Assembly (NCBI GenBank): GCA_964196195.1
Contig: CAXMSE010000003.1
Location: 1 to 5,068, forward strand
Length of the DNA stretch: 5,068 bases
Direction of reading: 5' to 3'
Source of the DNA: OFTM10 sp964196195
GTDB lineage: Bacteria; Actinomycetota; Acidimicrobiia; Acidimicrobiales; Aldehydirespiratoraceae
Shown one piece after another: positions 1-5,068 of this stretch. The first letter of the stretch is position 1. Each line of letters opens with the position of its first letter. Position numbers and translations under genes: made by a program. The notes beneath the pieces are model-generated. The model did not search any database. It saw nothing but the letters and a program-made list of their open reading frames with translations, and was not told the origin of the DNA.

Positions 1-323
1 AAGGAGTTGATTCGGAGCCGCCCACCGGTGCGCTCCTCGGGGAAGGCCCACAACACCACCGGAGCATCGGTGGTGGCCGCAAGAGCGGCCGTAACCGTCG
101 AGTCGGCGAAGCTGGCCTGGATCAACACCAGCGCATCGAGAGCCGCTCCGGCCCACGCCCCGGCGGCCGCCTCTGCAGCCGCGCCATCGAGGAGAAGCTC
201 CGATGAACCGATCAACTCGGCGTCGAGTTCTCCGAGCAGGGCGAACGCCGAGACAGCCATCTCCTCGGCCATCTCCACGTCGAATGTCGAACGGGCGATT
301 GCGGCTACAGCAATCCTCTTCAC
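1..323 (-). CDS. L-fucose/L-arabinose isomerase-like protein, N-terminal part (runs off left edge)
   Basis: The reading frame opens at GTG (323-321) and stays open for 107 codons to the window edge, so the C-terminal majority is missing. Seen: a beta-alpha start (KRIAVAAIARSTFDV), a Leu/Val-rich strand followed by QASFADS (about residues 69-75), and LWAFPEERTGGRLRINS (91-107). This pattern is typical of COG2407 proteins (fucose isomerase and relatives), which interconvert aldoses and ketoses in the cytoplasm using a divalent metal; the metal ligands would lie in the missing part. The GTG is chosen because it overlaps the kinase stop as GTGA (4-bp overlap) and has AAGGAG 8 nt upstream. The tight coupling to a sugar kinase suggests that the isomerase makes the ketose the kinase phosphorylates. 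From memory, SQ isomerases of some Gram-positive sulfoglycolysis pathways (SqvD/SftI) belong to this broad family, so SQ to sulfofructose is a plausible but unproven reaction. Confidence 0.8.
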   Translation of the reverse strand, partial: MKRIAVAAIARSTFDVEMAEEMAVSAFALLGELDAELIGSSELLLDGAAAEAAAGAWAGAALDALVLIQASFADSTVTAALAATTDAPVVLWAFPEERTGGRLRINS

Positions 324-1225
324 AGCTTTGACTCCTTCATCAGGCTCTCCACTTCATCACGGTTGGGGATGCCCCGGCGACCACCCGTCCGTGTGCACTT
401 CAAGGCCGCCGCAGCCGAGCCGAACCTCAGCGCCCTCTCTAGCGGCTGATTCTCGGCCAGAGCAAGCACGAACGCGCCGTGAAACACGTCGCCCGCGCCC
501 AGGGTGTCGACAGCTTCGATCGGAAATGCCGGGTCGTGACGCACCGATCCCTGATCGAGCCAGAAAACGCCATCGGGCCCGGCCGTTGCTGCCACCCAGG
601 CATCGGTGTGGCGCCCAACGCGGTGGAGGGCTTCGCCGGGGTCGTCGCACGCGGTAAAGGCGAGCAGGGTGGGCAGGGAGAACACCACATGCGTTGCCGC
701 CCGCAGAATCTCCAGCCCGTGGTTGATGGTGGGGTCGTGGTCGCAGTCGACAACTGCCGGGATGCCCCTGGCGCTCGCCGCCGCCAGGGCGGCTATTGCG
801 CCTTCGGGCCATCGCATGTCGACCAGAACGGCGTCGCTGTCGGCCACCTCCTCGGCCTCCACCGGGGCGCCCCGGCGGAACAGGTCGTCGCCGACGTGAT
901 TGACGATCAGGCGCTCACCCTCGCCGTCGACCAGCACCGAGGACAGCGGCGATGACGACCCCGGCACCCTGCGGACCGAACCGACATCGACACCGACCTC
1001 GGCCAGGCCCTGCACTATGCGTTCGCCCGTGGCATCGTCGCCGACACAGCCGATGAAGCGCGCGCCTCCCCCGAGTGATGCGATCGTGGCCGCGGCGTTG
1101 GCGGCAACTCCCCCACCCACCTCATGGCGTTCCGTGGCGCGGTACTTGCCCGCGACAGTGGGGTGGACATCCACGCGGAAGATGAGATCGAGCACCGCTA
1201 TCCCCACGCAGGTGATGTAAGGCAT
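320..1225 (-). CDS. PfkB-family sugar kinase, YihV-like (candidate sulfofructose kinase)
   Basis: This 301-residue cytoplasmic kinase has the usual PfkB length and should transfer phosphate from ATP to a sugar hydroxyl. Seen: PfkB signature 1 (GGGVAANAAATIASLGG, 37-53); the second signature DTLGAGDVFHGAF (240-252) with catalytic base Asp246 in the GAGD anion hole; and a C-terminal LKCTRTGGRRGIP block (275-287). The N-terminus (CVGIAVLD), AGKYRA (25-30), FIGCVGDD (57-64), GERLIVN (103-109) and VDMRWPEGA (135-143) follow E. coli YihV as I remember it. Lys27, Asn109 and Arg138 occur at the numbers I recall for the sulfonate-binding residues of YihV. I therefore infer sulfofructose to sulfofructose-1-phosphate; an ordinary ketose or another sugar acid remains possible. 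The ATG at 1225 is supported by GGAGG 9 nt upstream and lies 1 bp after the dehydrogenase stop. The end overlaps the isomerase start by 4 bp, indicating one transcript. Confidence 0.93.
   Translation of the reverse strand: MPYITCVGIAVLDLIFRVDVHPTVAGKYRATERHEVGGGVAANAAATIASLGGGARFIGCVGDDATGERIVQGLAEVGVDVGSVRRVPGSSSPLSSVLVDGEGERLIVNHVGDDLFRRGAPVEAEEVADSDAVLVDMRWPEGAIAALAAASARGIPAVVDCDHDPTINHGLEILRAATHVVFSLPTLLAFTACDDPGEALHRVGRHTDAWVAATAGPDGVFWLDQGSVRHDPAFPIEAVDTLGAGDVFHGAFVLALAENQPLERALRFGSAAAALKCTRTGGRRGIPNRDEVESLMKESKL
332..337 (-). promoter_or_regulatory. Shine-Dalgarno of the isomerase-like gene
   Basis: On the minus strand AAGGAG lies 8 nt before the GTG start at 323. It sits inside the last codons of the kinase gene, so initiation of the isomerase is probably coupled to termination of kinase translation through the GTGA overlap. 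This site decides the GTG start. Confidence 0.75.
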
Positions 1226-1226
1226 T

Positions 1227-2156
1227 TCAGCCCGCCTCCAGAACCATACGAACCTGGCGGGCCGTCATCTCGCTGACTCGCCGATTCGACTCTTGGGTGA
1301 CACCCGCGACGTGAGGGGTGAGGATCAGGTTGGGCACCTCGGCGAACCTTGCGCCCGAGCCTGAGTCCACCGGTTCGTCTTCAAACACGTCGAGCGCCGC
1401 TCCACCCAACCACCCGCTCCGAAGCGCCGTGATGACGGCATCCTCATCGACTATCCCGCCTCGGCTGGTGTTGATCACTATCGAACCGGTGGGCATGCGG
1501 GCGATGGCTGCGGCATCGAGGAGATGGTGGGTTTCACCTACGAGAGGCACATGCAAGCTCACCACATCACTGGTTTCCAGCAGCTGATCCAGTGCGAGGC
1601 GCTCGACGCCGTCCCAGGCCTCATCATCGGGTGCGACAAACGGGTCGTGGGCACCGATCTCCATCCCCATCGCACTGAGTCGTACCGCCACCCGCCTGGC
1701 GATGTCGCCGAACCCCACCAGGCCCAGACGGCGCCCGCCGATTTCACGACCCGTGAGTTCCTGACGGGGCCATCGCCCGCTGGCCACCTCGGAGGTCGAC
1801 CGGAAGATTCCCCGCGTGAGCACGAGGGCAGCGGTCACCACATACTCAGCAACCGCGTCGGCGTTGGCGCCGGTGGCGGGTCTGACAGCCACCCCTGCCT
1901 CCTCACACGCGGCGACATCGATGTTGTCGAGACCCACGCCGAGGCGACCGACCACCCTGAGATCGGGCGCAGAGGTGAGCAGGGCCTCATCCACCAACGT
2001 GCGGTTGCGCACGATGATCGCCCGCGCGTCTCCGAGCATGGCCAGCAGGGCAACACGATCGTCGACCAGGTCTGGGTTGTAGGCGACATCGAAGTCGGCA
2101 GCGAGTGACTCCACCGCCGCTGCGGCCATGAACTCGCTGATGACGATCTCTGCCAT
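1227..2156 (-). CDS. NAD-dependent D-2-hydroxyacid dehydrogenase (SerA/SlcC-like)
   Basis: The 309-residue protein has the standard length of the short D-isomer-specific 2-hydroxyacid dehydrogenases, which interconvert a 2-hydroxy acid and a 2-oxo acid with NAD(H) in the cytoplasm. Seen: an N-terminal substrate half (1-about 100) with VGRLGVGLDNID (69-80); a central Rossmann domain with GLVGFGDIARRVA (145-157) and Asp171 at the end of beta-2, favouring NAD over NADP; and the catalytic set Arg232 (INTSRGG), Glu261 (DVFEDEP) and His282 (TPHVAG). The third glycine of the nucleotide loop is Ala153, a tolerated variant. The opening MAEIVISEFM and the ANADAVAEYVV segment resemble, from memory, (S)-sulfolactate dehydrogenase SlcC; phosphoglycerate or another hydroxyacid substrate cannot be excluded. 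No clear Shine-Dalgarno precedes the ATG, but the N-terminus fits the family. It sits 61 bp after the permease and 1 bp before the kinase. Confidence 0.93.
   Translation of the reverse strand: MAEIVISEFMAAAAVESLAADFDVAYNPDLVDDRVALLAMLGDARAIIVRNRTLVDEALLTSAPDLRVVGRLGVGLDNIDVAACEEAGVAVRPATGANADAVAEYVVTAALVLTRGIFRSTSEVASGRWPRQELTGREIGGRRLGLVGFGDIARRVAVRLSAMGMEIGAHDPFVAPDDEAWDGVERLALDQLLETSDVVSLHVPLVGETHHLLDAAAIARMPTGSIVINTSRGGIVDEDAVITALRSGWLGGAALDVFEDEPVDSGSGARFAEVPNLILTPHVAGVTQESNRRVSEMTARQVRMVLEAG
1235..1239 (-). promoter_or_regulatory. Shine-Dalgarno of the PfkB kinase
   Basis: GGAGG on the minus strand lies 9 nt before the ATG at 1225, within the last codons of the dehydrogenase gene. It supports the annotated start and translation from a shared mRNA. 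Confidence 0.7.
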
Positions 2157-2217
2157 GCGAGGAGCGTAGGACCACCGGACGGCCAGGGAGTAGTCGATCG
2201 AGGTGATATCGCGGCGT
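2157..2217. other. Short permease-dehydrogenase spacer, no terminator seen
   Basis: This 61-bp gap is the longest within the leftward unit. It contains an 8-bp palindrome TCGATCGA (2194-2201) but no stem-loop followed by a T run, and I see no convincing -35/-10 pair. The simplest reading is co-transcription of permease, dehydrogenase, kinase and isomerase. A weak internal promoter cannot be ruled out. Confidence 0.5.
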
Positions 2218-3213
2218 CTACAGCATCAGCTGGGCGATCATGCCCATCACGATCGCACCCACGAAGAGCGAACCCACCACGAGGGCAACGATCCGCGCCC
2301 TGGCGATGATGAGAAGGCCGCTGATCGCACCGATACTCGTGCCTGCGCCGGTGACGATGAACGCCATCGCCGCGCCGGGGCCCATCCCCCCGTCCATCAG
2401 GCCCGCCACCATGGGCAACGATGCCTCACTGTTGAGATATGCGGGAAGGCCCAACACAGCTCCGATCGGTACCGCCCAGACAGATCCCTCGCCGACATAG
2501 TCGGTGACCCACGAAGTCGGGATCATCTCGATGAAGAGATAGCTGAGTGTCGTGAAGGCGAGGAAGAAGTACACGAGGCGACGGCCGACCACGAGAATTT
2601 CGCGGCCGAACTCGGCGAGCCGCAGCTTCTCGCGGCGGGTCTGACGCTCCACCAGCAGCGCTGTGGCGACGCCTGGACTCGGAGCCGGGCCGTCCGAAAC
2701 GGCGCATCCGGTGTCGCAGCCATCGTCAGCTGACTCGATGGCCTCCATTCGAGCCTGCCCGTCCAACCATCCGAGGCGCTCCAGGATGCCGGCGAACCAC
2801 CCTGCGGTGAATCCGAGGACGATCGTTCCACCGAAGAACAACAAGGCGAACGACCACCCGAAGAGCCCAGCAGAGAAGATCAACTCTGAAGGGCTCGTGA
2901 GTGGTGACGAGACCACGAAGGCCACGAGAGGCGCCCATGGCGCTGTGGTGGCCATCATGCCGAGCAGTACGGCGGTGGTGCCGCAGGAGCAGAACGGGGT
3001 GAGTGTGGCCACCAGTACCGCCATTCCCACGGCAACGCTCTGACGCTTGCGCAGGAACGCCGAGACGCGCTCGGTGCCGATGTAGACGGTGGTGGCCGCG
3101 GCAGCCACCACCGATATCGCCACGAAGATCCAGGTGTGGACGACGGTGAGCCACACGTCGCCAGCAACTCGTTGCATGAGGTCGATGAGAGAGTTCATCC
3201 CAAGTCCAGTCAT
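2218..3213 (-). CDS. PF03773-family permease (ArsP_1/UPF0718-like)
   Basis: The protein has 331 residues and about eight hydrophobic stretches (near 22-46, 60-85, 92-120, 122-146, 207-230, 244-262, 280-303 and 308-330), so it is an integral inner-membrane protein. A hydrophilic loop (about 150-205) separates two similar halves, as usual in this family. Seen: the signature TPFCSCGTTAVLLG (72-85; Cys75 and Cys77), SSPLTSPSELIFSAGLFGW (102-120), and in the second half LPAYLNSEASLPMVAGLM (256-273) followed by IVTGAGTSIGAISG (286-299). The family includes ArsP, an efflux permease for trivalent organoarsenicals; most members have no proven substrate. Two further cysteines (166 and 170) occur in the loop. 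As first gene of the leftward unit it may export or import a compound connected with the enzymes that follow, or it may be a separate resistance gene read through into them. Start choice is uncertain: ATG 3213 has no Shine-Dalgarno and lies about 18 nt from the predicted transcript start; ATG 3198 (Met6) is an alternative. Confidence 0.88.
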   Translation of the reverse strand: MTGLGMNSLIDLMQRVAGDVWLTVVHTWIFVAISVVAAAATTVYIGTERVSAFLRKRQSVAVGMAVLVATLTPFCSCGTTAVLLGMMATTAPWAPLVAFVVSSPLTSPSELIFSAGLFGWSFALLFFGGTIVLGFTAGWFAGILERLGWLDGQARMEAIESADDGCDTGCAVSDGPAPSPGVATALLVERQTRREKLRLAEFGREILVVGRRLVYFFLAFTTLSYLFIEMIPTSWVTDYVGEGSVWAVPIGAVLGLPAYLNSEASLPMVAGLMDGGMGPGAAMAFIVTGAGTSIGAISGLLIIARARIVALVVGSLFVGAIVMGMIAQLML

Positions 3214-3232
3214 ATCGATGTATATCTATATG
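3211..3232. promoter_or_regulatory. Candidate operator 1, 22-bp palindrome over start site and start codon
   Basis: The element runs from CATATCGATG into TATATCTATATG; 9 of its 11 base pairs are self-complementary about the centre. It covers the predicted transcription start and the permease ATG, a position where a bound dimer would block initiation. The AT-rich ATAT...ATAT pattern resembles ArsR/SmtB-type operators, consistent with a permease family often placed beside ArsR genes. The regulator is not in the window. Confidence 0.6.
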
Positions 3233-3237
3233 AAGGT

Positions 3238-3265
3238 ATTGTAATCACATATCCATGAATGTCAA
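3238..3265 (-). promoter_or_regulatory. Sigma70-type promoter for the leftward (permease) unit
   Basis: On the minus strand a perfect -35 hexamer TTGACA (3260-3265) is followed by a 16-bp spacer and the -10 hexamer TACAAT (3238-3243), one mismatch from consensus. Transcription would begin near 3231, about 18 nt ahead of the permease ATG at 3213, giving a very short leader. The stretch is AT-rich in an otherwise GC-rich window. Both 22-bp candidate operators overlap this promoter or its start site. I could not find an equally good promoter reading rightward. Confidence 0.68.
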
Positions 3266-3269
3266 TATG
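3248..3269. promoter_or_regulatory. Candidate operator 2, 22-bp copy over the -35 region
   Basis: The element begins CATATCCATG and ends GTCAATATG. It matches candidate operator 1 at 18 of 22 positions, in the same orientation, but is a weaker palindrome (6 of 11 pairs, including all five outer pairs). It covers the -35 hexamer of the leftward promoter. The centres of the two elements are 37 bp apart, about 3.5 helical turns. It may also be within reach of whatever promoter drives the rightward genes. Confidence 0.5.
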
Positions 3270-3344
3270 TTGTTGGGCCGCATGGTTCCACAGGCGGCGT
3301 CTCCGGTATGTTCCGCCCCGAGGATGAGTTCCGACGACAGCAGC

Positions 3345-3348
3345 GAGG
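3345..3348 (+). promoter_or_regulatory. Shine-Dalgarno of the FAD-linked oxidase
   Basis: GAGG lies 6 nt before the ATG at 3355 and supports that start. Between 3270 and 3344 I see no strong -35/-10 pair for this gene; TATGTT (3266-3271 or 3307-3312) is the only -10-like match, with poor -35 partners. Confidence 0.55.
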
Positions 3349-3354
3349 CCCGCC

Positions 3355-4731
3355 ATGACCACCACCCTGCTCGACGAAATGGCAGCCATCGTCGGGGCCG
3401 ATCATGTGATCACCGGCGATGCCATCAGCGACGACTACCACCACGATGAATGCCTCACCGTCGATGGAGCCCAACCCGATGCCGTCGTCTGCCCCGCCAA
3501 CACCGATGAGGTCGCGGCCGTGGCGCTCCACTGCAACGCCAACGGCATCCCTCTCACCGCCCGGGGTTCGGGTACCGGCCTGTCCGGTGCCGCGGTGGCC
3601 CGCAAAGGAGGCGTTCTCCTCAGCTTCGAACGCATGAACGCCCTGCTCGAGATCGACCCCGACAACCATGCCGCGGTGGTACAGCCCGGCATCACCCTCG
3701 CCGAACTCGACGCCCAACTCGCCCCACTCGATCTCGTCTATCCGGTGTTCCCCGGCGAGTACTCGGCCAGCCTCGGCGGAAACGTCAACACCAACGCCGG
3801 TGGCATGCGGGCCGTGAAGTACGGCGTCACCCGCCACAACGTCCTCGGCCTCGAAGCCGTACTCGCCACCGGCGAGGTGATGCGTACCGGAGGCAAGATC
3901 GTGAAGATCTCCACCGGCTACGACCTCACCCAACTGATCATCGGATCCGAAGGCACGCTCGCACTCGTCACCGAAGTCACCCTGAAGCTGCACCCCCGAC
4001 TCCCCCACGCCGCCACCGCACTCGCCCCCTTCGCCACCCTCGAAGAGGTCACTCGGGCGGTGCCACGCATCATCGATTCAGGCGTGAACCCGATGGTGCT
4101 CGAATACATCGACCTCGTCACCATGGCGATGCTCACCGACTCCGATACCGACCTCCAACTCGGGATCCCAGAAGAGGTCAAGAACACCGCGCTCGCCTAT
4201 CTCGTGGTGGTGATCGAGAGCTCCCATCCCGACCGGCTCGACGGCGACATCGAGATCCTCGGCACCCGCCTCGCCGAGCTCGGCGCCATCGACACCTACG
4301 TGCTCCCTCCCCACGCGGCCACCCACCTCATCGAAGCCCGCGAAAAGGCGTTCTTTCTGGCCAAGGCAGCCGGCGCCACCGACATCGTCGACACCGTGGT
4401 GCCCCGAGCCGCGATCCCGGAGTTCATGGAGGCAGTTCAGGCCCTGGCCGCAGAAACCGAATCCTGGATCGCGGGCTGCGGCCACGCCGGAGACGGCAAC
4501 GTCCACCTCGGAGTGTTCCAGAGCGACCCCGAGCGCCACAAGGAGGTGATGACCGGACTCTTCAGGATCGCCCAAGGGCTCGGGGGCGCGATCTCCGGCG
4601 AGCACGGCCTCGGCACCGCCAAACGCAGCTACTTCCTCGAGCTGGAGGATCCGGCCAAGATCGAGCTGATGCGCCGGGTCAAGGCTGCATTCGACCCCAA
4701 CGGAATTCTCAACCCTGGAGCAGTGATCTGA
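3355..4731 (+). CDS. FAD-linked 2-hydroxyacid oxidase/dehydrogenase (GlcD/D-lactate dehydrogenase family)
   Basis: This 458-residue flavoprotein should oxidise a 2-hydroxy acid (glycolate, D-lactate, D-2-hydroxyglutarate, sulfolactate or similar) to the 2-oxo acid, passing electrons to an electron carrier. Seen: an N-terminal FAD_binding_4 (PCMH-type) domain with PDAVVCPANTDEV (41-53), ARGSGTGLSG (69-78), GGNVNTNAGG (141-150) and the KISTGYDLTQLIIGSEGTLA block (184-203); and a C-terminal FAD-oxidase_C domain with GCGHAGDGNVHLG (374-386) and GEHGLG (415-420). His377, His384 and Glu416 match the divalent-metal site known in D-2-hydroxyglutarate dehydrogenase relatives. The protein ends at FDPNGILNPGAVI, so there is no fused Fe-S domain. 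No signal peptide or membrane segment is seen. It overlaps the ThDP enzyme by 1 bp (TGATG), and the pair may oxidise and then decarboxylate or carboligate the product. The exact substrate cannot be read from the sequence; SlcD-type sulfolactate dehydrogenases are also GlcD-like. Confidence 0.94.
   Translation: MTTTLLDEMAAIVGADHVITGDAISDDYHHDECLTVDGAQPDAVVCPANTDEVAAVALHCNANGIPLTARGSGTGLSGAAVARKGGVLLSFERMNALLEIDPDNHAAVVQPGITLAELDAQLAPLDLVYPVFPGEYSASLGGNVNTNAGGMRAVKYGVTRHNVLGLEAVLATGEVMRTGGKIVKISTGYDLTQLIIGSEGTLALVTEVTLKLHPRLPHAATALAPFATLEEVTRAVPRIIDSGVNPMVLEYIDLVTMAMLTDSDTDLQLGIPEEVKNTALAYLVVVIESSHPDRLDGDIEILGTRLAELGAIDTYVLPPHAATHLIEAREKAFFLAKAAGATDIVDTVVPRAAIPEFMEAVQALAAETESWIAGCGHAGDGNVHLGVFQSDPERHKEVMTGLFRIAQGLGGAISGEHGLGTAKRSYFLELEDPAKIELMRRVKAAFDPNGILNPGAVI
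4717..4720 (+). promoter_or_regulatory. Shine-Dalgarno of the ThDP enzyme
   Basis: GGAG lies 10 nt before the ATG at 4731, inside the last codons of the oxidase gene. Together with the TGATG junction it favours the 4731 start over the in-frame ATG at 4743 and implies coupled translation. Confidence 0.6.
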
Positions 4732-5068
4732 TGGCCGATCCGATGAACGGCGCCGAAGCACTGCTCCGCACCCTGACCGATTCAGGAGTCGACGTGTGTT
4801 TCACCAACCCCGGCACCTCCGAGATGCACTTCGTCGCCGCCCTCGACCAGGTGCCCCAGATGAGAGCCATCCTCGGCCTCTTCGAAGGTGTGGTTACCGG
4901 CGCGGCCGACGGCTACGCCCGGATGACGGGTCGTCCCGCCGCCACCCTGCTCCACCTCGGACCCGGCCTGGGCAACGGCCTCGCCAACCTCCACAATGCC
5001 CGCCGAGCCCATTCACCGATGGTCAACATCGTCGGCGACCACGCCACCTACCACAAGCAGTACGACGC
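4731..5068 (+). CDS. Acetolactate-synthase-like ThDP-dependent enzyme, N-terminal part (runs off right edge)
   Basis: The frame is open for 112 codons from ATG 4731 to the window edge, covering most of the N-terminal pyrimidine-binding (TPP_enzyme_N) domain. Seen: NGAEALLRTLTDSGVDVCF (6-24), NPGTSEMHFVAAL (26-38), LFEGVVTGAADGYARMTG (50-67) with Glu52 at the position of the conserved glutamate that activates the cofactor, LHLGPGLGNGLANLHNARRAHSP (74-96) and VGDHATYHKQYD (101-112). This places it with the acetolactate synthase/benzoylformate decarboxylase superfamily, which decarboxylates or carboligates 2-oxo acids. The pyrophosphate-binding GDG domain lies beyond the window. Pairing with a hydroxyacid oxidase suggests action on the 2-oxo acid that enzyme makes (glyoxylate, sulfopyruvate or another). 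A role in branched-chain amino acid synthesis is less likely because no ilvN or ilvC is alongside, although the downstream side is not visible. Confidence 0.88.
   Translation, partial: MADPMNGAEALLRTLTDSGVDVCFTNPGTSEMHFVAALDQVPQMRAILGLFEGVVTGAADGYARMTGRPAATLLHLGPGLGNGLANLHNARRAHSPMVNIVGDHATYHKQYD

Noticed and set aside
7..657. Plus-strand 216-codon frame opposite the isomerase and kinase
   Set aside because: It is low-complexity Ser/Ala/Arg-rich, shows no known motif, spans two well-supported antisense genes and their junction, and is explained by GC-biased codon use.
1524..2108. Plus-strand 194-codon frame opposite the dehydrogenase
   Set aside because: It is His/Gly/Arg-rich with no recognisable domain and is fully antisense to a gene with an intact catalytic set.
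2194..2201. TCGATCGA palindrome between permease and dehydrogenase
   Set aside because: An 8-bp palindrome in GC-rich DNA is likely chance; no matching copy or promoter is seen beside it.
2203..2733. Plus-strand 176-codon frame opposite the permease
   Set aside because: It is rich in charged residues and His with no motif; the opposite strand encodes clear membrane helices and a family signature.
3293..3317. GGCGG...CCGCC inverted repeat before the oxidase gene
   Set aside because: A 5-bp stem with a 15-nt loop and no T run is too weak to call a terminator or leader structure.
3262..4008. Minus-strand 248-codon frame opposite the oxidase
   Set aside because: Gly/Val/Glu/Asp-rich mirror of the FAD-binding domain; no motif, and the plus-strand gene is unambiguous.
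4078..4761. Minus-strand 227-codon frame opposite the end of the oxidase
   Set aside because: The composition mirrors the oxidase codons, and it crosses the oxidase/ThDP junction without any supporting motif.
1..5068. tRNA, rRNA, CRISPR array, insertion sequence or long repeats
   Set aside because: Nothing of these kinds was visible; the only repeat of note is the pair of 22-bp elements in the divergent control region.

Overview
The window is GC-rich (roughly 65% by eye) and densely coding, with short intergenic gaps, translationally coupled genes and Shine-Dalgarno-type start sites. This suits a high-GC bacterium. Protein style and codon use fit an actinomycete-like organism, possibly of the Acidimicrobiia, but this is an impression and no marker gene is present.

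Layout: two gene sets diverge from one AT-rich control region at about 3211-3270. Leftward (minus strand) run a PF03773 (ArsP_1/UPF0718-type) membrane permease (3213-2218), a D-2-hydroxyacid dehydrogenase (2156-1227), a PfkB-family sugar kinase (1225-320) and the N-terminus of a fucose/arabinose-isomerase-like protein (323 to beyond the left edge). Rightward (plus strand) run a GlcD-like FAD-linked 2-hydroxyacid oxidase/dehydrogenase (3355-4731) and the N-terminus of an acetolactate-synthase-like thiamine diphosphate (ThDP) enzyme (4731 to beyond the right edge). The last three leftward genes are separated by 1 bp or overlap by 4 bp, and the two rightward genes overlap by 1 bp.

Control region: a good sigma70-type promoter (TTGACA, 16 bp, TACAAT) reads towards the permease. 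Two 22-bp CATATC...ATATG elements that agree at 18 of 22 positions overlap it, one on the -35 side and one on the start-site side. They look like operators for an ArsR/SmtB-like or other dimeric repressor; no regulator gene is in the window.

Working interpretation: the kinase closely resembles E. coli YihV (sulfofructose kinase). It carries Lys27, Asn109 and Arg138, which I recall as the sulfonate-contacting residues of YihV at those same numbers. With an AraA/FucI-like isomerase translated next to it, this suggests a sulfoquinovose-type sulfosugar pathway (isomerase then kinase). The 2-hydroxyacid dehydrogenase resembles the (S)-sulfolactate dehydrogenase (SlcC) type. The divergent GlcD-like oxidase and ThDP enzyme could oxidise and then decarboxylate or carboligate a 2-hydroxy/2-oxo acid such as sulfolactate/sulfopyruvate or glycolate/glyoxylate. 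Family assignments are firm; the sulfosugar assignment is inference and needs the genes beyond both edges.
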